Shown: in pieces, positions 28,099-37,432 of the stretch
Layout of the letters: every line of letters starts with the position of its first letter
Position numbering within the stretch: position 1 is the stretch's first letter
From: Pectobacterium polaris
Lineage (GTDB): Bacteria > Pseudomonadota > Gammaproteobacteria > Enterobacterales > Enterobacteriaceae
Length of the DNA stretch: 64,000 nt
Direction: 5' to 3'
Assembly (NCBI RefSeq): GCF_002307355.1
Contig: NZ_CP017481.1
Coordinates: 1,984,001-2,048,000, forward strand
Position numbers and translations under genes: made by a program
The notes under the pieces: model-generated
Told to the model about the DNA's origin: nothing
The model's input: the letters and a program-made list of their open reading frames with translations, nothing else
Database searches by the model: none

Positions 28099-28293
28099 AA
28101 CGACTCGCAAGGGGGCGGTCAGGGATGGCACGCCATAAAAAGTTTCCGGGAGAAATTTTTAACGTTGCATCAGCAACGGCCCGCAAGGGTGGCGGTCAGG
28201 GATGGCACGCCATAAAAAGTTTCCGGGAGAAATTTTTAACGTTGCATCAGCAACGGCCCGTAAGGGTGGCGGCCAGGGATGGCACGCCATAAA
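28099..28293. repeat. 77-bp tandem repeat, about 2.5 copies
   Basis: The motif GATGGCACGCCATAAAAA starts at 28124, 28201 and 28278, an exact 77-base period. The unit carries a GTTGC-ATCA-GCAAC dyad and a GGCGGTCAGGGATGGC segment, and copies differ by only a few bases. A shorter partial copy (CAACGACTCGCAAGG) begins the array. The array lies in the 397-base gap before the nifJ terminator. Apparent reading frames through it are repeat artefacts. Confidence 0.9.
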
Positions 28294-28314
28294 AAAACCG
28301 GCCGAAGCCGGTTT
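28290..28314 (-). terminator. rho-independent terminator of nifJ
   Basis: On the minus strand AAACCGGC-TTCG-GCCGGTTT is followed directly by a T-run (TTTTT), 12 bases after the nifJ stop. A tetraloop hairpin of classical form. Confidence 0.93.
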
Positions 28315-28326
28315 GGAGCGGAACGA

Positions 28327-31300
28327 TTATTCCTGCGGGTTTTTCTCCGCCTTGCCTGCCATCATCGTCAGGAAGTCAAAGCGGCGGCGCAGATCCAGTT
28401 CTGCTTCTTCATAGAGCTGCGCGGTTTCTTCCGGCATCATGTTATTCAGTCGGCGGAAGCGTTGCTCTTTCAGCAGCGTTTCACTCAGGCTGCTGGATGG
28501 CGGACGAGAATCCGTCACCAGTGCTGGTTTACCTTCCTCGGCGCGACGTGGATCGAAGCGGTAGAGCGGCCAGAAGCCGGTTGCCGTCAATTGACGCATC
28601 TGATCGTGGCTGAATGCCAGATCGTAGCCATGCTCTTCGCATGGGCTGTACGCGATAATCAGCGATGGGCCCGGCCAGGCTTCGGCTTCCTGAATCGCTT
28701 TCACCGTCTGGTTCAGCTGTGCGCCCAGTGAGATCTGCGCGACATACACGTGACCGTACATCATGACGTTGATGCCGAGATCTTTACGCGCTTTGCGTTT
28801 GCCTTTCTCACCAAATTTGGTCACTGCGCCCAGCGGTGTCGCTTTGGACTGCTGTCCACCAGTGTTGGAGTAGCACTGCGTATCCAGCACCAGCACGTTG
28901 ACGTTTTCGCTCAGGCTCATGACGTGATCCAGCCCGCCGTAGCCGATATCGTACGCCCAGCCGTCGCCGCCGATAAGCCAGATAGATTTATCGACAAAGT
29001 GGTCGGCTTCGCTCGCCAGCACCTTGGCATCGTTATCATTGATAGCTGCCAGCAATCCACGTAGCTGTTCAATCTGCTGACGGCGCAGGTCAGGCACAAT
29101 GGACTCTTCCTGCAACGCGTTAACCAGATCCGGCGGCAGCTGCGGTGCCAGTTTATTGAGCAGACGGACGGCTCGCTGACGGTGCTGATCGACGCTCAGG
29201 CGGAAGCCCAGACCGAATTCGGCGTTATCCTCGAACAGCGAGTTGGCCCAAGCCGGACCGCGACCGTTGGCATCAGTCGTCCACGGCGTAGTAGGCAGGT
29301 TACCGCCATAAATAGATGAACAGCCCGTCGCATTCGCGACCAGCAGACGATCGCCATAGAGCTGCGTTAGCAGTTTGATGTACGGCGTTTCGCCACAGCC
29401 GGAACAGGCACCGGAATACTCGAACAGTGGCGAAATCAGCTGAGAAGTACGGATATCGATACGTTCCAGCGTAGATTTGTCGATTTCCGGCAATTGCAGG
29501 AAGAAATCGTAGTTCTCTTTCTCCGCCGTCAGATTATCCAGACGGGATTCCATATTGATAGCTTTGATTTCTGGGTTCTGACGGTCTTTGGCCGGACAAA
29601 CTTCCACGCAGAGGTTACAGCCAGTGCAGTCTTCCGGGGCGACCTGCAACACGTATTTCTGGCCGCGCATGTCGCGGGCTTTCACATCCAGCGATTGCAG
29701 TGAAGCGGGTGCATTTTCCATTGCATCAGGCTGAACGACTTTGGCACGAATAGCCGAGTGCGGGCAGGCGGCGACGCAGTGGTTACACTGCGTACAAAGC
29801 TGCGGCTGCCACAGCGGAATCTCTTCCGCGATATTACGTTTTTCCCACTTGGTGGTGCCGGTCGGCCAGGTGCCATCGGGCGGCAGGGCGGAAACGGGCA
29901 GCGTATCGCCCAGACCCGCCAGCATCGCGGCCGTGACAGTCTTGACGAAATCGGGCGCGGCGTCGGAAACCACTGGCGGGCGCTGCGGGCTGTCTGGGTT
30001 GACGGCTTCCCGCGGCACTTCTGCCAGCGCTTCCAATGTGGCGCTCAGCGCCTGCCAGTTACGTTCAACCAGCTCCTGACCTTTACTGCCGTAGCTCTTG
30101 GCGATGGCGCTACGCAGTTTTTCCACCGCTACATCGGCTGGCAGAATCTGTGACAGGTGGAAGAACGCCATCTGCATGACGGTGTTGATGCGCGCACCCA
30201 GATGGCACTCGCGGGCAATCTTGGCGGCGTTGATGCAGTACACGCGGGCATTGCGCTGATTCAGCCCTGCCTGCACTTCCTGCGGCAAACGGTGCCACAG
30301 ATCGTCGCTGCTATACGGCGAGTTGATCAGGAAAACGCCGCCGGGCTTCAGCCGTTCGACCATGCTGTACTTGTCGATAAACTGCCACTGATGACAGGCG
30401 ACGAAATCGGCCTGATCGATCAGGTAGGCGGAGTTGATCGGGTGCGGGCCCACACGCATGTGGGAAACGGTCAGGCTACCGGCTTTCTTCGAGTCATAGA
30501 CAAAGTAGCCCTGCACAAACATCGGCGTGGTTTCACCGACGATTTTGATGGCGTTCTTGGTCGCAGAAACGGTGCCGTCACTGCCCAGACCGTAGAACAG
30601 GGCTTCGAGCGATGCGCCGCTGGGAAAATGCTGTTCCGGCAGTGGCAGAGACAGATTGGTGACGTCGTCATAAATCCCAACAGTAAAGCGCGGTCTTGGG
30701 TTAGCAAGCGCTAACTCATTAAAGATCGCCTGTATGCACTGCGGGGTAAATTCTTTGGAAGACAGGCCATAACGTCCACCAATCACGCGTGGCATGAGTG
30801 AACGCTCACCTACGGAAAACGCCTCAGCCAGCGCGGTCATCACATCGAGATACAGCGGTTCTGCCAGCGCACCCGGCTCTTTTGTGCGGTCCAGTACTGC
30901 GATGCTCTTCGCTGTTTGCGGAATGACGGCCAGCAGATGCTTGGCGGAGAACGGGCGATACAGGCGGATTTTCACCACGCCGACTTTCTCGCCGCGTGTC
31001 AGCAGCGTATCGATCACTTCTTCGCAGGTACCGACGCCAGAGCCCATCAGGACGACGATTTTGGTCGCTTCCGGGTGGCCATAGTATTCAAACGGCTGAT
31101 ACTGGCGTCCTGTCGCGGCGGCGAAATCGTTCATCGCCTGCTCAACGTGCTCATAAGCTGCGTCATACCAGCGATTGGTTGCTTCGCGCGCCTGGAAGAA
31201 GGTATCCGGGTTAGAGGCGGTACCACGAATTACCGGACGTTCCGGTGTGAGCGCTCGCTCACGGTGTGCATCAATGGATTTCTGCGGCAGAAGTTGGCGA

Positions 31301-31860
31301 ATCACGTCATCGCTCAGCGGCTCAATCTTATTGATTTCGTGTGAGGTACGGAAACCGTCGAAGAAATGGATAAACGGCAGGCGGCTGTTCAGGCTGGCGA
31401 TTTGCGAAATCAGCGCAAAGTCCTGCGCTTCCTGCACATTGCTGGCGCACAGCATGGCACAACCCGTCTGGCGCACGGCCATGACATCTGAGTGATCGCA
31501 AAAGATAGAAAGCGCATGCGTCGCAACCGTACGGGCAGCGACGTGCAAGACGAACGGGGTTAGCTCACCAGCCAGCTTATACAGCGTGGGGATCATCAGC
31601 AGCAGACCCTGCGATGAGGTGAACGTAGTAGCGAGTGTGCCCGTCTGCAATGCGCCGTGGACGGTAGCGATCGCGCCGCCTTCCGATTGCATTTCAACAA
31701 CGCGGGGCGTATCTCCCCATATATTCAGCCCGCCGTCGCTCGACCAGGCGGCCGCGTGTTCAGCCATGCTGGAACTGGGAGTGATGGGGTAGATGGCGAT
31801 GACTTCATTAGTTCGCCAGGCCACGGAGGCGACTGCGTTATTACCGTCGGTGGTGATCAT
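28327..31860 (-). CDS. nifJ: pyruvate:flavodoxin (ferredoxin) oxidoreductase
   Basis: The 1177-residue single-chain enzyme oxidises pyruvate with CoA to acetyl-CoA and CO2, passing electrons to flavodoxin or ferredoxin. Domains in order: pyrimidine-binding N-terminus (DGNNAVASVAWRTNEVIAIY), gamma domain, two 4Fe-4S clusters (CTQCNHCVAACP and CTGCNLCVEVCP), the extra cluster cysteine region SGACSGCGETP, and a C-terminal TPP site (GGDGWAYDIGYGG, LDTQCYSNTGGQ). This is the YdbK/NifJ enzyme of enterobacteria; no nif genes are nearby, so a role in anaerobiosis or redox stress is more likely than nitrogen fixation. Confidence 0.96.
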   Translation of the reverse strand: MITTDGNNAVASVAWRTNEVIAIYPITPSSSMAEHAAAWSSDGGLNIWGDTPRVVEMQSEGGAIATVHGALQTGTLATTFTSSQGLLLMIPTLYKLAGELTPFVLHVAARTVATHALSIFCDHSDVMAVRQTGCAMLCASNVQEAQDFALISQIASLNSRLPFIHFFDGFRTSHEINKIEPLSDDVIRQLLPQKSIDAHRERALTPERPVIRGTASNPDTFFQAREATNRWYDAAYEHVEQAMNDFAAATGRQYQPFEYYGHPEATKIVVLMGSGVGTCEEVIDTLLTRGEKVGVVKIRLYRPFSAKHLLAVIPQTAKSIAVLDRTKEPGALAEPLYLDVMTALAEAFSVGERSLMPRVIGGRYGLSSKEFTPQCIQAIFNELALANPRPRFTVGIYDDVTNLSLPLPEQHFPSGASLEALFYGLGSDGTVSATKNAIKIVGETTPMFVQGYFVYDSKKAGSLTVSHMRVGPHPINSAYLIDQADFVACHQWQFIDKYSMVERLKPGGVFLINSPYSSDDLWHRLPQEVQAGLNQRNARVYCINAAKIARECHLGARINTVMQMAFFHLSQILPADVAVEKLRSAIAKSYGSKGQELVERNWQALSATLEALAEVPREAVNPDSPQRPPVVSDAAPDFVKTVTAAMLAGLGDTLPVSALPPDGTWPTGTTKWEKRNIAEEIPLWQPQLCTQCNHCVAACPHSAIRAKVVQPDAMENAPASLQSLDVKARDMRGQKYVLQVAPEDCTGCNLCVEVCPAKDRQNPEIKAINMESRLDNLTAEKENYDFFLQLPEIDKSTLERIDIRTSQLISPLFEYSGACSGCGETPYIKLLTQLYGDRLLVANATGCSSIYGGNLPTTPWTTDANGRGPAWANSLFEDNAEFGLGFRLSVDQHRQRAVRLLNKLAPQLPPDLVNALQEESIVPDLRRQQIEQLRGLLAAINDNDAKVLASEADHFVDKSIWLIGGDGWAYDIGYGGLDHVMSLSENVNVLVLDTQCYSNTGGQQSKATPLGAVTKFGEKGKRKARKDLGINVMMYGHVYVAQISLGAQLNQTVKAIQEAEAWPGPSLIIAYSPCEEHGYDLAFSHDQMRQLTATGFWPLYRFDPRRAEEGKPALVTDSRPPSSSLSETLLKEQRFRRLNNMMPEETAQLYEEAELDLRRRFDFLTMMAGKAEKNPQE

Positions 31861-32024
31861 GACTTATAGCCTTCTTGCTCACTAAGCCTTTCATTTTACA
31901 TGGTCTTTTCGGACGATGAAAATGACTGGGCATAAACGAAAATACGATTTTTATCGGGTGATTATCGCATTTCAGGAAAAAAGAGGGTGGAACGATGTAT
32001 GCGGAGTTGTATCAAACTGTGTTT

Positions 32025-32061
32025 TATCCCCGTCATACTTCAAGCCGCATGTGCGTTGGCT
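32025..32061. repeat. truncated ERIC element
   Basis: Only the first arm is kept (TATCCCCGTCATACTTCAAG, then CGCATGTGCGTTGGCT); the remainder has diverged. It is the only identifiable object in the 412-base gap 31861-32272 apart from the start signals of the next gene. Confidence 0.8.
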
Positions 32062-32272
32062 TTCTATTCTATCTATATCTACGCGCAGCTCTGGCTTTAG
32101 GAGGTCTGCGTTTCCTAAAGTTGGGCATATCATACACCTCAGCGCGGATTGATGTCTTTTTGTACCCATTGAAGGGTATCGCCGCATGATTTTATTTGCT
32201 CATTACTGCCATGACAGGTAGCGTGCTTATACTAAAATAACATCTGTAATCAATGTATGAAGGAACCGAACG

Positions 32273-32698
32273 ATGGCAAATGATGAAATAAAAAATAAAT
32301 TGGTTTCCGTACTGGCTTCACAACAGGCGCAGGGAAAAACGCCAGAACAGGCTGTCGAACACATCCTTCAGGCATTGGGTGGACGAGCTAATGAGGTGTC
32401 CCGTATTTCGATTTTGACGTCGACATTAATTGCCGATGTGCTTTATACCGTGTATCAGGAGACGATCACACACCAGCAGATTGCGGTTATTTTACGCAAA
32501 CTGTGTTACGCCGCCCGTGACATTGCCACTGCATTACACGCCATTTATCCCCAACTCACCGCCCATGAAATCGGCCAGCTTTTGCAGAGTCCGGAAATTT
32601 ATCCGACGATCGATCGCGCCGCATTGCTTGATGCGCTGACCTACGCCAACTTTTCCAAAGCGGAAAGTGAGCAGGTTGCTGACGCTCTCGGCATTTAA
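32273..32698 (+). CDS. hypothetical protein, helical, unknown
   Basis: The 141-residue protein is preceded by GAAGGAACCGAACG. It is mostly alpha-helical and soluble, with a repeated theme of short helices (EQAVEHILQALGG, EIGQLLQSPEIYPT, LLDALTYANFSKAESEQ). There is no signal peptide, membrane helix or recognisable motif. It stands alone between nifJ and a LysR regulator. I do not recognise the family. Confidence 0.7.
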   Translation: MANDEIKNKLVSVLASQQAQGKTPEQAVEHILQALGGRANEVSRISILTSTLIADVLYTVYQETITHQQIAVILRKLCYAARDIATALHAIYPQLTAHEIGQLLQSPEIYPTIDRAALLDALTYANFSKAESEQVADALGI

Positions 32699-32779
32699 TA
32701 TCAGAACACTTTGCTACCGGATTGCTACCGGAACAGAACCGACAATCAGACAGCCAGGCTTGTGATTTTCCTATCGCCG

Positions 32780-33718
32780 CTATCCGTTCGTTATGGGATG
32801 TGTCACCAGCCTGTGTAACAGGTTTTTAATCCACTGGCTGGCTTCCGAACGGCTATTGCGGCGATGGCTGTATATCTTCACGCGATAAGGTGGCACGCTG
32901 AAAGGCAAGGCGTGAATCCGTAACGGCAGGAATTGCTCAAAGATTGTCGCGACGTTGCGTGGTAATGCCATGATCAGCGTTGAATCGGCAATGATAAACG
33001 GCGCACTCATCATGGATGGCGTTTTTAGTGCGATATGACGTTTCTTGTTGAGCTTATCCAGCTCGTAGTCAATCACCCCGCGTGATTCATTCCAGGGCGT
33101 CACGACAAGGTGGCGGGCGGCGAGGTAATCATCCAGCGTAAGCGCCTCGCCTGACGGATAATCAGCGGCGGTGATGATGACATAGCTGTCTTCAATCCAG
33201 TCTATCTCCTCAATTTCCCTGTTCTCCGATTGCGTCATATCGGTGAACCCTAAAGCAAAGTCGATTTTCCCTGCCAGCAAATCCGTAAGCGCGACCTTCT
33301 GCGGTGAATAAACCAGATTGAATTTGATATGGGGTGCCAGCTTTTCCATGTGCGCCATCAGGGTTGGAAACACCGAGAACGCGGTGTAATCGGTGATGGA
33401 AAAGGTGAAACTTTCCGTGCTGCGGGCGGGATTAAAGCGTGGGCGCGGCGTCAGACCTTGCGTCAACAGCGCCAGACTTTCCGCGATCGGCTCTGCAATA
33501 TCGTCTGCCACTACGGTCGGATGCATGGTGTTGCCAACCCGAAAAAATAGCTCATCGGAAAACGTATTGCGCAAGCGCGTCAGCGCGTGGCTGACCGCCG
33601 ATGCGCTCATCGCCAGCTCTTTTGCCGCTGCGGCGACGGATCGATGCTGGTACACGCTGTTAAATACCACCAGTAAATTTAAATCGATGCGCCGTAAATC
33701 CAGATGCATGATGTTCAT
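32780..33718 (-). CDS. LysR-family transcriptional regulator
   Basis: The start is placed at the ATG at 33718 (312 residues); an ATG at 33709 is equally possible and the frame open to 33808 lacks similarity. The N-terminal winged helix-turn-helix (LRRIDLNLLVVFNSVYQHRS, AKELAMSASAVSHALTRLR) is followed by the effector domain (YTAFSVFPTLMAHMEKLAP, GKIDFALGFTD). It resembles the NodD/LeuO-like subgroup by the DLNLL start. It is divergent from the GNAT gene across about 107 bases, which may be its target. Confidence 0.9.
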   Translation of the reverse strand: MNIMHLDLRRIDLNLLVVFNSVYQHRSVAAAAKELAMSASAVSHALTRLRNTFSDELFFRVGNTMHPTVVADDIAEPIAESLALLTQGLTPRPRFNPARSTESFTFSITDYTAFSVFPTLMAHMEKLAPHIKFNLVYSPQKVALTDLLAGKIDFALGFTDMTQSENREIEEIDWIEDSYVIITAADYPSGEALTLDDYLAARHLVVTPWNESRGVIDYELDKLNKKRHIALKTPSMMSAPFIIADSTLIMALPRNVATIFEQFLPLRIHALPFSVPPYRVKIYSHRRNSRSEASQWIKNLLHRLVTHPITNG

Positions 33719-33825
33719 CAGTCGCTGTAGAGAATGCAGTTCATACAGTATTTTTAATCCGGTAGCATGGCAAGCCTTGGTCATGGTTAGCATTGGCAAA
33801 ATTAGCACCGGAGAAGAGAGACGTT

Positions 33826-34338
33826 ATGAACCCAGCCCCTATGGAGCCAGCCTTTATGGATATAGCCATCCGCCCCGCGCAGAAATCAGATGCGAGCGTG
33901 ATTCTGGATTTAATTATCGAGCTTGCCGTGTATGAGAAGGCACGCCACGAAGTGCTGGCCTCGCTTGAGGATATTGAGCGCTCGCTATTTGGCGAAGGAG
34001 CGACGGCTGAAACGCTGATTTGCGAGATTGATGGCAAGCCCGTCGGCTATGCGATTTTCTTCATGAGCTATTCAACCTGGTTGGGGAAATATGGCATCTA
34101 TCTGGAAGATCTCTACATCGCGCAGGCGTATCGTAATGCGGGTGCGGGCAAAGCGCTGCTGAAACAGGTTGCGCGTCTTGCACAAGAAAGGCAGTGCGGA
34201 CGGCTGGAATGGAGCGTGCTGGACTGGAACCAACCCGCGATCGATTTCTATAAGAGCATTGGTGCGAAGCCGCAGGATGAGTGGGTTCGCTATCGGATGG
34301 ACGAGAAGGGCATCGCTGATTTTGTCACGGCATCGTAA
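33826..34338 (+). CDS. GNAT-family N-acetyltransferase
   Basis: The ATG at 33826 is preceded by the purine-rich GGAGAAGAGAGACGTT, giving 170 residues. The acetyl-CoA binding motif (LEDLYIAQAYRNAGAGKALL), the preceding strand motif and the C-terminal motif B (LEWSVLDWNQPAIDFYKSIGA) match the diamine/thialysine (SSAT-like) GNAT branch. Substrate is probably a small amine, by inference. Divergent from the LysR gene. Confidence 0.9.
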   Translation: MNPAPMEPAFMDIAIRPAQKSDASVILDLIIELAVYEKARHEVLASLEDIERSLFGEGATAETLICEIDGKPVGYAIFFMSYSTWLGKYGIYLEDLYIAQAYRNAGAGKALLKQVARLAQERQCGRLEWSVLDWNQPAIDFYKSIGAKPQDEWVRYRMDEKGIADFVTAS

Positions 34339-34345
34339 CGGTGTC

Positions 34346-34374
34346 GCTCCTGCCAGCCTGAAGGCAGCAGGAGC
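34346..34374. terminator. inverted repeat between the GNAT and LysE genes
   Basis: GCTCCTGC...GCAGGAGC arms (with an alternative inner CTGCC/GGCAG pairing) lie in the 43-base gap between convergent genes. No T-run, so termination strength is uncertain. Confidence 0.55.
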
Positions 34375-34381
34375 CAGTCAA

Positions 34382-35008
34382 TTAACGCGTTGACGCCGCC
34401 AACGTGGTGCCTGCGAGAATAAAGATCCCGCCCGTCGAGCGGTTAAACAGCTTGATGCGGCGCGGGTTGGAGAAAAGGCCCGATAAACGACGGCCGGTGC
34501 AGGCATAGATGAACATGATGCTGAAATCGAAGACTGCCCAGGTCACAGCGAGAATGATGAGCTGTAGGGCGTGCGGGGCGCTGGTATCGATAAAATTGGG
34601 GAAGAGCGCGGCGAAAAATAGCAGATCTTTCGGATTACTGATCCCGACCAGAAAGCCTTTGCGGAATAGTGGGAACCAGCCCGGAGCCGAGGCTTCCTGC
34701 ACGTCCTGCTCTGTGGTGCTCATATCCTTGGAACGCCATGATGCGATGCCCAACCAGATGAGATAAACCGCACCAATAATTTTTAATACGATAAACGCGG
34801 TGGTTGACGCAGCGAGGATGGCACCTAATCCTAATGCTGAACAGGACATCAATATCATTGCCGCGCTGACGCCACCGAGTACGGTTGCGGTCGCGCGTGA
34901 AGCGCCGTAGCGTAAACCGTGCGACATGCTGATTAAGGCGGATGGGCCCGGAATGGCAATCAGGGCGATGATGATGCCTGTATAAGCCAGCCAGAGGTGA
35001 AGGCTCAT
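34382..35008 (-). CDS. LysE/RhtB-family amino acid exporter
   Basis: The 208-residue inner membrane protein has six predicted helices and the family signatures PGPSALISMSHGLRYG near residue 21 and KGFLVGISNPKDLLFF near residue 120. CAGGAG precedes the ATG. Members export amino acids or homoserine lactone-like compounds. The substrate is not determinable here. Confidence 0.92.
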   Translation of the reverse strand: MSLHLWLAYTGIIIALIAIPGPSALISMSHGLRYGASRATATVLGGVSAAMILMSCSALGLGAILAASTTAFIVLKIIGAVYLIWLGIASWRSKDMSTTEQDVQEASAPGWFPLFRKGFLVGISNPKDLLFFAALFPNFIDTSAPHALQLIILAVTWAVFDFSIMFIYACTGRRLSGLFSNPRRIKLFNRSTGGIFILAGTTLAASTR

Positions 35009-35276
35009 GATTTCTCCTGCGTGTAGTTCACTGTAATAGCGACATTGAGAGCGGTGATGTGAAGCGATATATATTCACATACCTATCGCTATTTTCCAAC
35101 GCGCGATAGTAACAGAAAAGGGGCCGATAGCGCTCGCCCTCTTTATCAAGATTCTGTTGCTGACGCTGGTGCGGAGCACAATGATAAACGGGGCATTTCT
35201 ACGAAATCTCCCCGGCCTTCTGATAGGTCAGGGAGAACTGTTGAGCATGAAAATAATCAGTAAACTGCGCCTGATA

Positions 35277-36059
35277 TTATTCCTTCACGCTTAAATCGAT
35301 ATCACCAAAATAGCGTTTCTGTATTTTTGCATATATGCCTTTTTGAACGATATCTTTCAGCCCCTGATTGATGAGCTGTTTTGTTTCCGTATCGTCTTTG
35401 CGTATACCGTATGCAGAGCCGAGGCTAAATAAATCCGCATCGGTCACTTCCGGGCCTTTTAGCTCAAAATCTTTACCCTGTGAGGTTTTTAAAAATCCAA
35501 ACGCGACGGCAACCGACGGACACAGTGCGCCTTCCACTCTTCCTGACTGTAAATCCTCATAAATGGCTTCCTGATCGGGATAGCTTTTAACCATCACCCC
35601 GGCGGGTAGCCAATATTTATTGGCGTAGGCTTCCTGAATGGTGCCTTGCTGTACCGCGATATTTTTCCCGCGCAGTAGCTCAGCTTGGGGAAGAAGATTG
35701 GAGTCTTTCCTTGCGACAAGTTTGGTGGGAACGTGGAAAACATAGTCACTGAAATCTATCGATTCCTTTCGCTTACGTGTCACGCCAAGCGGCGCAATGA
35801 CGTCTATTTTTTTTGCGAGAAGGGCGGGAATCTGGGAATCGAACGTATTCACGATATAGTCACACTTTGCATTTACCGATTTACAGATAGCATCAGTTAC
35901 CTCGATTTCAAATCCCGATGGATTACCATTTTTATCCATGCTCTGAAAAGGGGGATATGTTAAATCGACGCCGATACGCAGTATGTCCGATTTGGCAAAT
36001 GCAAAGGGAGAAATAGCAAAAATGACAACGATCTTCATGAGAGATAATTTTCTGAACAT
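35277..36059 (-). CDS. periplasmic amino-acid-type solute-binding protein (orphan)
   Basis: The 260-residue protein has a signal peptide (MKIVVIFAISPFAFA within the first 23 residues) and the family 3 solute-binding pattern (LRIGVDLTYPPFQSMDKNGN, PSGFEIEVTDAICKSVNAKC, FSDYVFHVPTKLVARKD). It resembles lysine/arginine/ornithine or histidine-type binding proteins. No permease or ATPase gene is adjacent, so it must share a transporter or be a remnant of one. Nothing recognisable is seen in the 369 AT-rich bases upstream (36060-36428). Confidence 0.88.
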   Translation of the reverse strand: MFRKLSLMKIVVIFAISPFAFAKSDILRIGVDLTYPPFQSMDKNGNPSGFEIEVTDAICKSVNAKCDYIVNTFDSQIPALLAKKIDVIAPLGVTRKRKESIDFSDYVFHVPTKLVARKDSNLLPQAELLRGKNIAVQQGTIQEAYANKYWLPAGVMVKSYPDQEAIYEDLQSGRVEGALCPSVAVAFGFLKTSQGKDFELKGPEVTDADLFSLGSAYGIRKDDTETKQLINQGLKDIVQKGIYAKIQKRYFGDIDLSVKE

Positions 36060-36428
36060 AGCAGTAACACCTCTTTTTAGTCGTATAAAATGAATATCAA
36101 CATTCCGGTATTCGTATTATCACCAGTGATAGGACGTAAATTGGATCGCGAATCATCATCCAGCCCACGTTTGAAAAACTGACGTTAATTTACACTTGAA
36201 ATTATAACAAATTGTTATTATTTGCTTTCGTGATGTAAAATTGCGCTATCGGTGATGTCTAAACGTGTAAACAGGAAATACATCCCAGTGGATGATTTCA
36301 TCTTGGCGGGGGTGCTGATGTTCATTGCATACCGAAAACCGACCTGAGCGAGTTTCCGGTATTTTAATCTATTAACCTTACTAAATGTGCCAATAATACG
36401 GTGGAATTGGCGACTTTGAAGGTGAGCG

Positions 36429-37007
36429 CTACTTGTAGGTAAAGTGATAATCGACAATATACGTGCCGAGTTCATTGACTCGCGCGGTGATCCATAACGC
36501 ATCCATTCCTTGCCTTCTTTTTTTAAAAAGCATTTCTCTGTTGGTACATAACTGTTTAAATTGCCCAGTATGGACATCTTTAACCCATATGCCAGCTTCG
36601 CAACGACTACTTTTCCCTGTGGATGGCCCAGGAAAAACAATCTCATAATCGGATGTGTAATTAATCACGTCATCGGGAAACAGATAAACGTACACGTCAA
36701 AAATATTCACGATGGAAAGAAATCCCAACACAAAGCCATACAGGAACATTTCGAGCATATGCTTGAGTTTCTTCTTTACCGCTCGAGAGTAGAGCCCACG
36801 GCCAGCAAAGATAAACCCCAAAACGATCCCAAAGGTAAGGTAGATAGTAAAGTCAGGGAGTGTCTCGATCAGTATCGTGCGGCGCGACAGCTGCGAGGCC
36901 CAAAGCATGTACCAGAAAATAGATAGCATGATGGATAAGACGAGAAGAGTAACGAGAAAACTCTTCGACAATAAATAAGTTATCGCTTTTTTATAAAGAC
37001 GGCGCAT
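36429..37007 (-). CDS. membrane protein, unknown
   Basis: The 192-residue protein has three hydrophobic helices (about 18-36, 52-70 and 84-110: LVLSIMLSIFWYMLWA, IYLTFGIVLGFIFAG, FLYGFVLGFLSIVNIFDVYV), then a polar C-terminal domain with Cys residues (SSRCEAGIWVKDVHTG, QLCTNREMLF). AT-rich and unlike its core neighbours, it may mark the left part of the island. I do not recognise the family. Confidence 0.65.
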   Translation of the reverse strand: MRRLYKKAITYLLSKSFLVTLLVLSIMLSIFWYMLWASQLSRRTILIETLPDFTIYLTFGIVLGFIFAGRGLYSRAVKKKLKHMLEMFLYGFVLGFLSIVNIFDVYVYLFPDDVINYTSDYEIVFPGPSTGKSSRCEAGIWVKDVHTGQFKQLCTNREMLFKKRRQGMDALWITARVNELGTYIVDYHFTYK

Positions 37008-37186
37008 CTATCCATGACCTGCATCAACAGCGTGTTTTGTTGGTATTTTACCTGACTTGATGGCTTAAAGAATCAACTCTGTTGCTTGTTATGGTCCGGG
37101 GATTTGGACTGGTTAGATTGACTTGACCAATTTTTTGGTGGCTAATTATGGTTGAAATATATACAAGAAATAAATGGGAGGACGTT

Positions 37187-37432
37187 ATGGAAAAGGTCAA
37201 CATCTACGAAGCAAAAACGAATCTTTCCAAACGACTTAATGGTGTGATGAAAACGGGAGAGCCATTCCTGATTACGCGTAATGGTAATACGTTGATAAAG
37301 GTTGTGGCCTACACAGAAGAGAAGCCAAAGCGTAAACTGAATTTTATAAAGGCTAAAGGAACGGTTCCGGATAACGTTGATGAGTTTAACAGCACAGAAA
37401 TTCAGGGTATGTTTGAAGGGGGGTATGAATAA
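37187..37432 (+). CDS. Phd/YefM-like antitoxin (partner toxin broken)
   Basis: The ATG at 37187 follows GGGAGG, giving 81 residues (MEKVNIYEAKTNLSKRLNGV). The N-terminal Phd/YefM DNA-binding fold is clear (EAKTNLSKRLNGVMKTGEPF, LITRNGNTLIKVV), followed by a short acidic C-terminal toxin-binding tail. The stop codon lies within ATGAATAA, which would start the toxin gene in the usual overlapping VapBC-type arrangement. That toxin frame is destroyed, so this is an orphan antitoxin. Confidence 0.85.
   Translation: MEKVNIYEAKTNLSKRLNGVMKTGEPFLITRNGNTLIKVVAYTEEKPKRKLNFIKAKGTVPDNVDEFNSTEIQGMFEGGYE

Noticed and set aside
28099..28293. Tandem repeat considered as a CRISPR array
   Set aside because: The whole 77-bp unit is repeated with no variable spacers, and no cas genes are nearby.
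28003..28731. Three plus-strand frames over the tandem repeat and nifJ end
   Set aside because: Their similar translations (GGGQGWHAIK) only reflect the 77-bp DNA repeat; the rest is antisense to nifJ.
36218..36646. 142-codon minus-strand frame
   Set aside because: Mostly overlaps the 3' part of the membrane protein gene in another frame; no recognisable similarity.
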